Shown: positions 38,985 to 47,576 of the stretch, piece after piece
How the letters are laid out: each line of letters starts with the position of its first letter
Numbering within the stretch: position 1 is the stretch's first letter
Assembly: GCA_009692185.1 (NCBI GenBank)
Contig: SHZT01000001.1
Location: forward strand, 141,247-205,246
DNA: 64,000 nt
DNA from: Gemmatimonadota bacterium
Lineage (GTDB): Bacteria; Gemmatimonadota; Gemmatimonadetes; Gemmatimonadales; GWC2-71-9
Direction of reading: 5' to 3'
Translations under genes and position numbers: made by a program
The notes under the pieces: generated by a model
Seen by the model: the letters and a program-made list of their open reading frames with translations, nothing else
What the model was told of the DNA's origin: nothing
The model's database searches: none

Positions 38985-39652
38985 ATCTCCTGATACACCG
39001 CCGCGGGATCAGCGGCCTGTGTCACCGGACGGCCGACGACCAGGTGCGTAGCCCCCGCCCGGGCAGCCGATGCCGGATCGGCGGTACGATGCTGGTCGCC
39101 CGGGTCCGACCCCGCCCGCCGGATCCCGGGCACGACTATCCAACGCCCCGCCCCGAGGACCGGTCGCACGGCCTGGATTTCCAGGGGCGAGGCGACCAAT
39201 CCGCCGAGGCCGGCCGCCACGGCGGCCCGGGCAAGGCGGACGACCTCCCCCGTCAGGTCGCTCGATTCGGGCCGGCCTACGGAGTCGAAATAGCCCTGGC
39301 TCGTATGTGACGTGAGAACCGATACCCCAACCAGGCGAAGGTCGCACCCCGAGGCAGCCTTGGCCGCCGCGGCCATCATCTCCGCTCCCCCCAGGGTGTG
39401 CACGGTCGCGAGGTCCACTCCCAGGTCCGCGGCGGCGCGCACCGCTCCGGACACGGTGTTGGGAATGTCGTGCCATTTGAAGTCGAGAAAGACGCGGGCT
39501 CCCCGGTTCTTGAACTCCCGCACCAATTGGGGACCCCCGTTGAGATACAGGATCGGCCCGACTTTCACCCACTTGAGTCCCGGGATCCGTTCAACCATGC
39601 GCCGCGCATCGTCTGGCGAGGGCATGTCGAAAGCGACAATTACCTCAGCCAT
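38966..39652 (-). CDS. pyrF: Orotidine-5'-phosphate decarboxylase
   Basis: A 228-residue class I OMP decarboxylase that forms UMP. The catalytic Asp-Phe-Lys-Trp-His-Asp-Ile-Pro-Asn-Thr motif holds the Lys-Asp pair. Phosphate-binding Pro-Gly-Ile-Arg and Val-Val-Gly-Arg-Pro-Val-Thr are present. The ATG at 39652 overlaps the pyrD end by eight bases; the frame runs upstream through pyrD. Confidence 0.95.
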   Translation of the reverse strand: MAEVIVAFDMPSPDDARRMVERIPGLKWVKVGPILYLNGGPQLVREFKNRGARVFLDFKWHDIPNTVSGAVRAAADLGVDLATVHTLGGAEMMAAAAKAASGCDLRLVGVSVLTSHTSQGYFDSVGRPESSDLTGEVVRLARAAVAAGLGGLVASPLEIQAVRPVLGAGRWIVVPGIRRAGSDPGDQHRTADPASAARAGATHLVVGRPVTQAADPAAVYQEICASAA

Positions 39653-40520
39653 TGGCGCTCCACGATTCGGCCAGGCGCTCCGGGATTCTCGGATCGGCAA
39701 GCGCCGCCGTCCCGACGGCGACGAGAGAGGCGCCGGCTTCGAGGTATTGCATGACGTCGTCGATCGTGCGTATTCCCCCCACGCCGATCACCGGGAGCTT
39801 CGTCCGCTGATGGACCCGCCGTGTCGCCAGGACCCCAACCGGAAGCAGCGCCGGCCCGCTGACGCCGCCCTGACCGTTTCCCAGGCGCGACGCTGCGGCA
39901 CTCACGCCGGGCCCGCGGTACAACGTGCCGGGAATCGTGTTCACGAGGGTGAACCCGTCGGCGCCCGCACCAGCGGCCGATTCGGCCGTCCGCGCCACGT
40001 CGGACAAGGTCGGCGCGAGTTTCACGATGAGCGGCTTCCCGGTGGCCGCCCGGCACCCGCGCAGCAACTCGCTCAGCACCGCGTCATCCGCCCCGAATTC
40101 CTCGCCGCCCCGCGCCGTGTTGGGGCAGGAGACGTTGAGCTCGAACGCCACCACGACCGACTGCGGGCTGAGCCTCGCCACGACGGTCGCATAGTCGGCA
40201 ATGGTGTTGCCCACGACGTTGACGATCACCCGCGCCCGGTGCAGGTGCTGGTCCAGCCACGGCAGGTCATCCGCGGCCACGTGCTCAAGCCCCGGGTTAG
40301 CCAGGCCGATCGCGTTGAGCATGCCCCCGGGAAATTCGGCGACGCGAGGCGCGGCATGACCCTTCCGCGGTTCCGGACTCACCGCCTTGGTGACGATGCC
40401 GCCGAGTCGCTCAAGGTCCAGTACGGTGGCCACTTCGCGACCGTAGCCGGCGGTGCCGGAAGCAAGCAGGATGGGGTTCTGGAAGGTCGTGCCGAAAACT
40501 TCTATGGGTGGCCGGGTCAC
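39645..40520 (-). CDS. pyrD: Dihydroorotate dehydrogenase, class 1B catalytic subunit
   Basis: A 291-residue FMN enzyme. The catalytic base is cysteine in Asn-Val-Ser-Cys-Pro-Asn, which marks class 1 cytosolic enzymes. Gly-Val-Gly-Gly-Ile then Gly-Thr-Ala-Ala-Leu binds FMN phosphate. Type 1B normally pairs with an electron-transfer PyrK, which is not adjacent here, so type 1A or another partner is possible. It overlaps a TPR lipoprotein gene upstream (ATGA). Confidence 0.92.
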   Translation of the reverse strand: MTRPPIEVFGTTFQNPILLASGTAGYGREVATVLDLERLGGIVTKAVSPEPRKGHAAPRVAEFPGGMLNAIGLANPGLEHVAADDLPWLDQHLHRARVIVNVVGNTIADYATVVARLSPQSVVVAFELNVSCPNTARGGEEFGADDAVLSELLRGCRAATGKPLIVKLAPTLSDVARTAESAAGAGADGFTLVNTIPGTLYRGPGVSAAASRLGNGQGGVSGPALLPVGVLATRRVHQRTKLPVIGVGGIRTIDDVMQYLEAGASLVAVGTAALADPRIPERLAESWSANG

Positions 40521-41926
40521 GGCTCGGGTACGCCCCGGCTCGGCTGGCTGGATGGGCGCCGGATCTCCTCGTCGCCCAGCGAAGGCCGGGGACGGGCGCG
40601 GCCGGGATCGGGCGGCGTCTGCCGCGAGGCCAGGTTGCGCAGGGAATCCTCGACCGCCGGGTACGTGCCGGGGTCCAAGCCCTGGGACATGAGCCAGTAT
40701 GGGGACTCGGCGTATCGCTCCCGGACAACGCGGAGCACCGAGTCGGCCACCATGGCGTCGAGTTGTGCGCCGGCGAGCAACGCCTTGGCGGCAATCGGGG
40801 ACCCCGGATGATCGCGCGCCACCTCCAGGAACAGGGACGCGGCCAACGGGTCGGCATGGAGGGCATCACGTGCCGCCTCCGCCGCCAGGAACAAGCGCAA
40901 GTCGGCGTCGGGAGATTCCCGCGCGTCGGATATCCGGCGGAGCACTGCGAGGGACAGCTCCGCGATGCGGGCTCCGGCGCCGCCGTCGTCCACAGCACGC
41001 GTGAGCGCGCCCGTGATTGTGGCAAGAGCCTCGCGGGTGTTCGCAGTGCGCAGGTCGGCCACCGCGACGCGGGCAGCGCCCACGCGACCGTCGGCCGAGT
41101 CCGGCGCGGCGGCGGACGCCTGGCGGAGGCGGTCGGTGGTTTGTGCGGGCATTCCGGCGCTGGCCCAGCGATCCGCGTCCGCCAGCAGGAGGCGGGCCCG
41201 CGCTCCCGAACCGACGTCGTGCCGGTCCACCAGCTGGTCGGTTACGCGGCTGGCCAACGCAGGACTCTTCTGCCCGAGTACATCGAGGGCGGTGCGCCAG
41301 CTGGGCTCATCGAACGGACCGGAAAGGCCCGCGAGCACGGCCGCCGCCTCATCGGTACGGCCGAGCAGCGCGAGCGCGGCCGCCCGCTCGAACTGGATAT
41401 CCTGGCCATCGAGCAAATCGAGGTCGGCGAGCGCAGCCTGCGGGTCGCCATCCGCCAGGAGCGCGCGGGCGCGCCAGAGCCGCGCGGGCCGCTGGAGACT
41501 CACGTCCGGGTTGCTGACCAGGGGTGTCAGGGTCTGGCGGGCGCGCCCGAAGTCGCCCTGCCGGTGGAAACACTCGCCGAGCGCGAGCGCCGCGCGATTG
41601 CGCTCGCCGGTCTGGCCGCCCGAGTCAATCACGAGGGTCAGCGGCTCGATGGCGCGCGGGCAGGCGCCGGCGTCACGGAAGGATTCACCCTGGAGCAGGA
41701 GTGCCTCGTCGCGATATCGGCTGTGGGGATGCCGTACGGCGACCGACTCTGCCTTGAGCGCGGCCTGCTCCCAGAGAGAACGGGCCTCGGCAGGACGCCC
41801 CTCGCGCCGCGCCCGGGCGGCCTCTGCGGCGAGGTGATTCGCGTTGTAGAGACCGTTGTAGTACGCGCATGCTCCGAGAAACGCCGCGCACACGACCAGC
41901 GCGGCCCGGGCACGCCTGGACTTCAC
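40517..41926 (-). CDS. TPR repeat lipoprotein
   Basis: A 469-residue protein with a lipoprotein signal (Phe-Leu-Gly-Ala-Cys, then Ala-Tyr-Tyr-Asn-Gly-Leu-Tyr-Asn-Ala) and alpha-helical tetratricopeptide-like repeats along most of its length. A proline/arginine-rich tail follows residue about 435. It is probably tethered to the inner leaflet of the outer membrane. The Cys-Ala-Tyr-Tyr-Asn-Gly leader recurs in predicted envelope TPR lipoproteins of related phyla (recollection). Function unknown; neighbours are a peptidoglycan amidase and pyrimidine genes. Confidence 0.75.
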   Translation of the reverse strand: MKSRRARAALVVCAAFLGACAYYNGLYNANHLAAEAARARREGRPAEARSLWEQAALKAESVAVRHPHSRYRDEALLLQGESFRDAGACPRAIEPLTLVIDSGGQTGERNRAALALGECFHRQGDFGRARQTLTPLVSNPDVSLQRPARLWRARALLADGDPQAALADLDLLDGQDIQFERAAALALLGRTDEAAAVLAGLSGPFDEPSWRTALDVLGQKSPALASRVTDQLVDRHDVGSGARARLLLADADRWASAGMPAQTTDRLRQASAAAPDSADGRVGAARVAVADLRTANTREALATITGALTRAVDDGGAGARIAELSLAVLRRISDARESPDADLRLFLAAEAARDALHADPLAASLFLEVARDHPGSPIAAKALLAGAQLDAMVADSVLRVVRERYAESPYWLMSQGLDPGTYPAVEDSLRNLASRQTPPDPGRARPRPSLGDEEIRRPSSQPSRGVPEP

Positions 41927-43146
41927 GGCTCGGACTCCGTCGCGACCTTGTTCTCGTAGCGCTGGAAGTAGGCGACGATCCCGTCGGCAATCGCAGAAGC
42001 CAGCCTCTGCTGCCCGGCCGGCGCGCTCAGGAATCGTCCGTCGGTGCGGTTCGTGCTGAACCCCGTTTCGATAAGCACGGCCGGGCGCCGGGCCGTGTTG
42101 AGGACCACGAACCCCGCCTGCGAGACGCCGTGGGAGCCGCCCGGGTGCACGCGGCCGGCCTTGGTCTGGATGAGGTCAGCCAGCAGCGCCGATTCGCGAA
42201 GGTGTTCGTTGGTCTGCAGGTCTTTCTTGATGAAATCCAGCGCACCGCCGCCACCTGCGTCCACACTGGTCTCATACCGCATCGCTTCGTTTTCCATGTT
42301 TTCCACGCGCTGCGCTTCAGCCGACCGGGACTCGGCGCGGAAATACGTCTCGAACCCGCTCACGCTCTCGAAGCCGGGCCGCCGTGGCAGGCTGTTCACA
42401 TGAATGCTGACAAAGAGATCACACTCATCGCGGCACACCTTGCCACGGTCCGAGAGCGTTATCAGCGAGTCCCGCGTGCGGGTCATGATCACGTCGATGC
42501 CGCGACGGCGGAGTTCCGTGCGCAGGGCCTTCGCGATGGCGAGGTTGATGTCCTTTTCCCGCAGGTTCCCCGGAAAATGGAGACCAGGGTTCCCCGGATC
42601 CTCTCCCCCGTGACCGGCATCAACCACGACGAGGTGAGGAGACCGCAACACCCCTGCCGGCGCGAGCCGCGACGCGGCCGTGGGGACCTTGCGGGGCGCC
42701 GCGGCAACGGGACGGGGGACGACCACGGGAATCTTCGTGACCACCGGGCTCACCGATGTTTCCTCGAAGCGTCCCGCGAGCGGGTCATAGCGGTAGCCCT
42801 CGCTCAACACCTGCGGGATGTAGCCCGAGAGCCACTGGAGAGGCAGGAAGAGCGTGTCCCGATCCACGTAGGCGCCGCCCGCGAGCGTCACGACACGGTT
42901 CCCATGTAGAAAGACCGGCGCATCCAGCAGGAAGCGGAACGGCTGGCCGGCGAAGCTCACCTGCGCCCACTCGGCACGTATTTCGGATGTCAGGGGAAGG
43001 ACGCGGGCCAGGAACGGCGCGGGCACGGCCGGATGCCCGTGCTCCACCCGGATCGGAATCAGGGTCTCACCGCGCGTCGTGGCCACAACCAGGCCCGCGG
43101 GCCCCGTGAGCCCCAAGTACCAGAACAGGAGGACGAGCGGGTTCAC
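41923..43146 (-). CDS. N-acetylmuramoyl-L-alanine amidase
   Basis: A 407-residue exported zinc amidase that cleaves the MurNAc-peptide bond. It has an N-terminal signal/transmembrane segment (about 1-22), an AMIN/copper-amine-oxidase-like N-domain to about 150, a proline/valine-rich hinge and an Amidase_3 domain. Zinc ligands are His in Val-Asp-Ala-Gly-His-Gly-Gly-Glu-Asp-Pro, a following Glu, and His in Ser-Ile-His-Val-Asn-Ser; the catalytic Glu is in Leu-Ile-Glu-Thr-Gly-Phe. It is probably involved in daughter-cell separation or wall turnover. Confidence 0.9.
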   Translation of the reverse strand: MNPLVLLFWYLGLTGPAGLVVATTRGETLIPIRVEHGHPAVPAPFLARVLPLTSEIRAEWAQVSFAGQPFRFLLDAPVFLHGNRVVTLAGGAYVDRDTLFLPLQWLSGYIPQVLSEGYRYDPLAGRFEETSVSPVVTKIPVVVPRPVAAAPRKVPTAASRLAPAGVLRSPHLVVVDAGHGGEDPGNPGLHFPGNLREKDINLAIAKALRTELRRRGIDVIMTRTRDSLITLSDRGKVCRDECDLFVSIHVNSLPRRPGFESVSGFETYFRAESRSAEAQRVENMENEAMRYETSVDAGGGGALDFIKKDLQTNEHLRESALLADLIQTKAGRVHPGGSHGVSQAGFVVLNTARRPAVLIETGFSTNRTDGRFLSAPAGQQRLASAIADGIVAYFQRYENKVATESEP

Positions 43147-43619
43147 CGGCGCCGTCCGACGGCCCGTGCCAGTTCGCGCTCGGCGTCGCGCTTCTTCAGG
43201 TCTGCCCTCTTGTCATGCATTTTCTTTCCGCGCGCGAGCGCCAGAGTGATCTTCGCGCGCCCCTTCGTGAGGTGCAGGTCGAGCGGAACGAGCGTCAACC
43301 CTTCCTGCTCCACCGCGCCGATCAACCGGCGTATTTCGTTCGCATGCAACAGCAACTTCCTGCGGCGCGTCGCGTCGTGTACGGCGTACCCGCGGGACTC
43401 GTACGGGTTCACATTCATGCCTTCGAGCCACACCTCGCCGCGCCGGACTATGCCGAACGCCTCGCGAAGACTGACCTTGCCCTGCCGAACCGACTTGATT
43501 TCGGTGCCAGTAAGGACGAGGCCCGCTTCCCACGTTTCGATAATGTGGTAATCGTGGCGGGCCTTCGGATTACGCACCAGAACCAAGTCCGTTCCGGCGG
43601 CTACATGGGGTCGCGGCAC
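43143..43619 (-). CDS. smpB: SsrA-binding protein SmpB
   Basis: A 158-residue tmRNA partner for ribosome rescue. Motifs Lys-Ala-Arg-His-Asp-Tyr-His-Ile, Thr-Gly-Thr-Glu-Ile-Lys-Ser-Val-Arg and the basic C-terminal tail are present. The start is a GTG only a few bases downstream of the predicted transcription start, so the mRNA may be nearly leaderless; a later GTG would cut into conserved sequence. It overlaps the amidase gene by 4 bases. Confidence 0.95.
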   Translation of the reverse strand: MPRPHVAAGTDLVLVRNPKARHDYHIIETWEAGLVLTGTEIKSVRQGKVSLREAFGIVRRGEVWLEGMNVNPYESRGYAVHDATRRRKLLLHANEIRRLIGAVEQEGLTLVPLDLHLTKGRAKITLALARGKKMHDKRADLKKRDAERELARAVGRRR

Positions 43620-43630
43620 AGGCTAACTCT

Positions 43631-43659
43631 AAGATAGAAAAGGGTTTCCGACGGGTCAA
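43631..43659 (-). promoter_or_regulatory. Sigma70-type promoter of smpB
   Basis: Minus-strand TTGACC (43659-43654) and TATCTT (43636-43631) are separated by 17 bases. The expected start of transcription, near 43624, is only about five bases from the annotated smpB GTG. Confidence 0.7.
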
Positions 43660-43667
43660 GCGCAGGG

Positions 43668-43696
43668 TTGCCCTGCCCTTGGGGCGTCTCTATTAT
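43668..43696 (+). promoter_or_regulatory. Sigma70-type promoter of tRNA-Leu
   Basis: Plus-strand TTGCCC (43668-43673) and TATTAT (43691-43696) are separated by 17 bases, 24 bases before the first base of the tRNA. It is divergent from the smpB promoter in the same 101-base spacer. Confidence 0.65.
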
Positions 43697-43720
43697 TCGC
43701 CCTCTTCAGTAGCCAACCCA

Positions 43721-43804
43721 GCCGAAGTGGTGGAACTGGTAGACGCGCTGGCTTCAGGAGCCAGTGGGTGCAAGCCCGTGGGGGTTCGAGTCCCCCCTTC
43801 GGCA
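43721..43804 (+). tRNA. tRNA-Leu (anticodon CAG)
   Basis: An 84-base class II tRNA. The acceptor stem GCCGAAG pairs with CTTCGGC, followed by discriminator A. The anticodon stem CTGGC/GCCAG holds loop TTCAGGA with anticodon CAG (reads CUG). There is a long variable arm, and T-loop GTTCGAG sits in a GGGGG/CCCCC stem. CCA is not encoded and must be added enzymatically. Confidence 0.96.
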
Positions 43805-43810
43805 CTTCGA

Positions 43811-43872
43811 AGTCGGAACGCGGAAGTCGGAACGCGGAAGTAGTTCACTTCCGACATCCGGCTTCCGCGTTC
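43811..43872. repeat. Tandem 14-base repeat with inverted copy after tRNA-Leu
   Basis: A 14-base unit (AGTCGGAACGCGGA) is repeated in tandem at 43811-43824 and 43825-43838. Its core GAACGCGGAAG (43830-43840) recurs inverted as CTTCCGCGTTC at 43862-43872, giving an 11-base-pair hairpin with a 21-base loop. It lies between the tRNA and the end of moeB and could terminate or process transcripts. Its function is unknown. Confidence 0.7.
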
Positions 43873-43896
43873 GCACTTCCAGCAGGCGTTTTCGCC

Positions 43897-45081
43897 CTAG
43901 TAGACGGGCATCTCCGGGTCCACCTCCCGCGCCCAAGCCGAGATTCCGCCCTTCAGGTTCCGCACGTTCGAGAACCCCGCGGCCTTCAGCAATTCGAGCG
44001 CACGCATGGACCGAACGCCGCTATGGCACTGGGTGACAATCGGGTAGTGCCCATCGAGGTCATTGAGGCGGGCCGGCAACTCACCGAGCGGAATGAGCGT
44101 GGCACCCTCGATGTGGCAGATCTCCCATTCTTGCGGCTCCCGGACATCGATCAGCTGGAGCTTCGGATTCGCCTTCATTTCGCGAGCCGCGGCGGCGGCG
44201 GTGACTTCGAGGCCGGCGGGCGTGGCCGATGCCTGAGGAATGCCGCAGAACGCCTCGTAATCAATCAGTTCCTTGATCGACGGGTTCCGGCCGCACATCG
44301 GGCAGTCCGGATCTTTCCGCAGCTTGAGCTCGCGGAACTTCAGCCGCAGGGCGTCGAACAGCAGCAGGCGACCAACCAGAGTTTCGCCTTTTCCAAGGGC
44401 CAGCTTGATGGCCTCGAGCGCCTGGATAGACCCGATGATGCCCGGCAGAACGCCAAACACCCCGCCCTCGGCGCAGGATGGCACCAGTCCCGGCGGCGGC
44501 GGCTCCTGGTACAGACAGCGATAGCAGGGCCCGGAGGCTGCATGAAACACGGACGCCTGCCCCTCGAAGCGGAAGATGGACCCGTAGACATTCGGCTTGC
44601 CGAGGAGAACGCAGGCGTCGTTGACCAGGTAGCGCGTCGCAAAGTTGTCGGTGCCGTCGATGACGAGATCGAATCCCTTGATGATCTCGAGCGCATTTTC
44701 GGACGTCAGCCGGGTCTCGAAACCCTCGATGGTCACGTGCGGATTGAGATCCTTGAGCCGCGCCGTGGCCGACGCGAGCTTGGGCTTCCCGACGGTACTC
44801 GTGCCGTGGATGATCTGGCGCTGGAGATTGGTCGCGTCAACGATGTCGAAATCCACCAGGCCGATCGTGCCGACACCCGCCGCAGCGAGGTAGAGCCCCG
44901 CCGGTGAGCCGAGCCCACCCGCGCCGATGAGCAGCATGCGGGACGCCTTGAGCCGGCGTTGACCTTCGGGACCGACTTCGGGCAGGAGCAGGTGCCGCGA
45001 ATACCGGAGCACCTCCGCCTGCGAGAGCTTGGGTAGTTCCCGGCCCGTGGGAACCGACGTGAGTTCGAGCGTTGCTGTCAT
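43897..45081 (-). CDS. moeB: MoeB/ThiF-type adenylyltransferase fused to rhodanese
   Basis: A 394-residue E1-like enzyme that adenylates the C-terminus of a ubiquitin-like sulfur carrier (MoaD/ThiS type). ATP-binding Gly-Ala-Gly-Gly-Leu-Gly-Ser-Pro lies at about residue 52. The zinc-binding pairs Cys-Tyr-Arg-Cys and Cys-Pro-Met-Cys flank Pro-Ser-Cys-Ala-Glu-Gly-Gly. The C-terminal third (about 290-394) is a rhodanese domain with active-site cysteine in Thr-Gln-Cys-His-Ser-Gly-Val. The fusion resembles MoeBR/MOCS3 enzymes that both activate and sulfurate the carrier. No moaD or thiS is adjacent, so cofactor versus thiamine use is open. Confidence 0.9.
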   Translation of the reverse strand: MTATLELTSVPTGRELPKLSQAEVLRYSRHLLLPEVGPEGQRRLKASRMLLIGAGGLGSPAGLYLAAAGVGTIGLVDFDIVDATNLQRQIIHGTSTVGKPKLASATARLKDLNPHVTIEGFETRLTSENALEIIKGFDLVIDGTDNFATRYLVNDACVLLGKPNVYGSIFRFEGQASVFHAASGPCYRCLYQEPPPPGLVPSCAEGGVFGVLPGIIGSIQALEAIKLALGKGETLVGRLLLFDALRLKFRELKLRKDPDCPMCGRNPSIKELIDYEAFCGIPQASATPAGLEVTAAAAAREMKANPKLQLIDVREPQEWEICHIEGATLIPLGELPARLNDLDGHYPIVTQCHSGVRSMRALELLKAAGFSNVRNLKGGISAWAREVDPEMPVY

Positions 45082-45139
45082 GGGAATTCAGACCTCCGTG
45101 CCGAATAATAGCCGTTCTTGCCGGGTGGGCGGGAGGCGA

Positions 45140-46111
45140 GTGAAATTCCCCGCCATGACGCCACTGCTTCGGCGCTCCCTGCTCTGGGGTGCGGGCATTC
45201 TCGTGCTGGTCCTGGTCCTCGGCGCCGGGTTTCGCTTCCCCTGGGGGGCAACGGCCGCCGCGGTCACCGGCGCTGATCCGGCAGCCCTCGCCATCCTGGT
45301 CATCATCGCCATCCTTTGCCTGATGGCGAAGGCGTGGGCGTGGCATCTGCTGCTTCGCCCGGTGGCGCCGCACGGATTCTGGGCTGCGCAAGACGCCAAT
45401 TTCGTTGGGACAGCCGTCAACAACCTGGCCGTCGCGGTGATCGGAGAGGCGGCCCGTGTCCGTCGGCTGCGCGCGCTCTGGCCGACAGTCCCATTCGGCA
45501 CGGCCATCGCGTCGGTGGTGTGGACCCGGGTCATGGAAGGCGTCGGGCTCGCCGTGTTCGTCCTGACGGCCCCGATGGTGGTGCAGCTGCCACCGATCCT
45601 CCGGGGTGCCGAAATCGGCGCTGCCACGGTGCTGATCGTCCTTGGCGGGCTGATCTGGTTCCGCGGGTGGGCGAACCTGCCGGCAGGATTCCCCGAACCG
45701 GTTCGCAAGGCTGCCACGATGCTCGGACAGATCGGCCCGTGGCACCGGTTGGCGGCTCCAGCACTCCTCGCGCTCATCAACTGGATCGGCCAGTGGGCGG
45801 CGTTTCATTTCGCGCTGGTGGCGGCCGGTATCGACGTCCCGCCGGAGGGTTCGCTGGTCGTCATGCTGCTGACCAACCTGGCCACGCTCTTGAGACTCAC
45901 CCCGGCCGGCGTCGGCGCGACGCAGGCCGCCTTCATCGCAGGCCTGCTCCCGTTCCACATCGGCGCGGCCGAAGCGATTGGCGCAAGCCTGCTCCTGCAG
46001 GCGGCACAGATCCTGCCGGTCATGGCACTGGCGCTGATCCTCGTAGGGTGGAACGGCCTCGGGGACCTGTTGAAGCCGGCGCCAGCCGGGGCGCCGGAAA
46101 AAGCGGCCTAG
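45140..46111 (+). CDS. YbhN/AglD-like multi-pass membrane protein (lysylphosphatidylglycerol synthase TM family)
   Basis: A roughly 323-residue integral membrane protein with eight or so hydrophobic segments and the family motif Asn-Asn-Leu-Ala-Val-Ala-Val-Ile-Gly-Glu near residue 95, plus Pro-Ala-Gly-Val-Gly-Ala-Thr-Gln-Ala in a later helix. Relatives include YbhN and the TM domain of MprF, associated with lipid or polyprenyl-linked sugar handling. A GGGAGG sequence lies just before a GTG at 45140; an ATG at 45155 is the alternative start. It is divergent from moeB and convergent with aspA, the two stops sharing CTAG. Confidence 0.75.
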   Translation: MKFPAMTPLLRRSLLWGAGILVLVLVLGAGFRFPWGATAAAVTGADPAALAILVIIAILCLMAKAWAWHLLLRPVAPHGFWAAQDANFVGTAVNNLAVAVIGEAARVRRLRALWPTVPFGTAIASVVWTRVMEGVGLAVFVLTAPMVVQLPPILRGAEIGAATVLIVLGGLIWFRGWANLPAGFPEPVRKAATMLGQIGPWHRLAAPALLALINWIGQWAAFHFALVAAGIDVPPEGSLVVMLLTNLATLLRLTPAGVGATQAAFIAGLLPFHIGAAEAIGASLLLQAAQILPVMALALILVGWNGLGDLLKPAPAGAPEKAA

Positions 46112-47511
46112 CGCTCTCCCGGTACTCCGGGCTCGGTCATCGCCCGGAGGTCGAGGATTTCATCGAGCTCCTTGGCGCTCAGCAGTTTCTTCTCCTCCGC
46201 CAGCTGCCGGACGGTCATTTTTCTCTCGACCGCTTCCTTGGCCAGCTTCGCCGCCTCCGCGTACCCGATGCGTGGCGCCAGGGCCGTCACGATCGCGGGG
46301 CTCAGCTCCAGCCAGTGGGCGCACTGCGCGGCGTCCGCCTCGATCCCGGCCACGCAGCGCTCGGTGAACACCCGCGTGGCATTGGTCAGGATTTCCAGCG
46401 TGAACACGAGATCGTGCGCGATGAGCGGCATCATCACGTTCAGCTCGAGCTGACCGGCCTCCGCTGCCGCAGCAATCGCCGTGTCGTTTCCGATGGCCTG
46501 GAAGCACACCATGTTGACCATCTCGGCAATGCTCGGGTTCACCTTGCCAGGCATGATGCTGGATCCCGGTTGCACCGCCGGCAGCGCGATTTCACCAAAC
46601 CCGGTGCGCGGGCCGGAGGCGAGGAGCCGGATGTCCGAGGCGATTTTTCCCAGGTCTACCGCATAGCTCCGCACGGCTCCGCTGAAGCCGGAGACGTCTC
46701 CCATGGACTGCATGAGCTGCACCGCGTCGGCACCCAGGCGAACCGTGAGCCCGGGCAACTGGTTCAGCGCCTCGATCATCAGCTTGGCGTATTCGGGTTC
46801 CGCGTTGAGCCCGGTACCCACGGCAGTGCCACCGATTCCGAGGTCCCGCAGGAAATCGGCGGCTGATTCGATTCGTCGAGCACTTCGTTCTACGCTATGG
46901 CCGAACGCCGAGAATTCCTGGCCGAGCCGGATCGGGGTCGCGTCTTGGAGGTGGGTGCGCCCGGACTTCACGATGCCGTCGAATTCCTTGCCCTTTGCGA
47001 GGAAGGCCTTTGCCAGCGCCGACATGGCGTCGAGCAGTTTCGGCAGGATCGACAGGGCCGCGAGCCGGATGGCCGTGGGAATCGTGTCGTTCGTGCTCTG
47101 GGCCATGTTGACGTGATCGTTGGGATGGATGGGCTTGTAGTCGCCCCGTTTCCCGCCCAGGATTTCGTTGGCGCGGTTGGCCAGGACCTCGTTCACGTTC
47201 ATGTTATGGCTCGTGCCGGCGCCAGCCTGGTAGGGATCTACCACGAAATGGGCGCGATGCTGGCCGGCCAGGATTTCATCGGCCGCCTTGATGATCGCGT
47301 CGGCGAGGTGGGTCTCGAGCCGCCCGGTCTTCCTGTGAACCTGGGCAGCGGCACGCTTGATCGACACCATGGCGTCCACGAAGGCGGGACGAGGCAGGAG
47401 TCCCGAGATCTGAAAGTTCTGGCGGGCCCGTTCTGTCTGCACGCCGTACAGCGCGGACGACGGGACCGGCAATTCGCCGAGGGGGTCCTTCTCGATGCGG
47501 TTCTCAGTCAC
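46108..47511 (-). CDS. aspA: Aspartate ammonia-lyase
   Basis: A 467-residue class II fumarase/aspartase superfamily enzyme that deaminates L-aspartate to fumarate. The opening Arg-Ile-Glu-Lys-Asp-Pro-Leu-Gly-Glu and the Gly-Ala-Gly-Thr-Ser and His-Val-Asn-Met-Ala-Gln-Ser-Thr-Asn-Asp motifs fit aspartase better than fumarase. The flexible catalytic loop Gly-Ser-Ser-Ile-Met-Pro-Gly-Lys-Val-Asn-Pro is intact. The start is GTG at 47511; the upstream extension falls outside the family. A fumarase role cannot be fully excluded. Confidence 0.87.
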   Translation of the reverse strand: MTENRIEKDPLGELPVPSSALYGVQTERARQNFQISGLLPRPAFVDAMVSIKRAAAQVHRKTGRLETHLADAIIKAADEILAGQHRAHFVVDPYQAGAGTSHNMNVNEVLANRANEILGGKRGDYKPIHPNDHVNMAQSTNDTIPTAIRLAALSILPKLLDAMSALAKAFLAKGKEFDGIVKSGRTHLQDATPIRLGQEFSAFGHSVERSARRIESAADFLRDLGIGGTAVGTGLNAEPEYAKLMIEALNQLPGLTVRLGADAVQLMQSMGDVSGFSGAVRSYAVDLGKIASDIRLLASGPRTGFGEIALPAVQPGSSIMPGKVNPSIAEMVNMVCFQAIGNDTAIAAAAEAGQLELNVMMPLIAHDLVFTLEILTNATRVFTERCVAGIEADAAQCAHWLELSPAIVTALAPRIGYAEAAKLAKEAVERKMTVRQLAEEKKLLSAKELDEILDLRAMTEPGVPGER

Positions 47512-47576
47512 GGGAGTCTCGGATGGCAGCCGACAAATTCTACCTTGTTCTGTCGGGCAAGGCGAGGAGACATGAG

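Noticed and set aside
43805..43880. Possible CRISPR-like array after the tRNA
   Set aside because: Only two tandem copies without spacers; no cas genes nearby.
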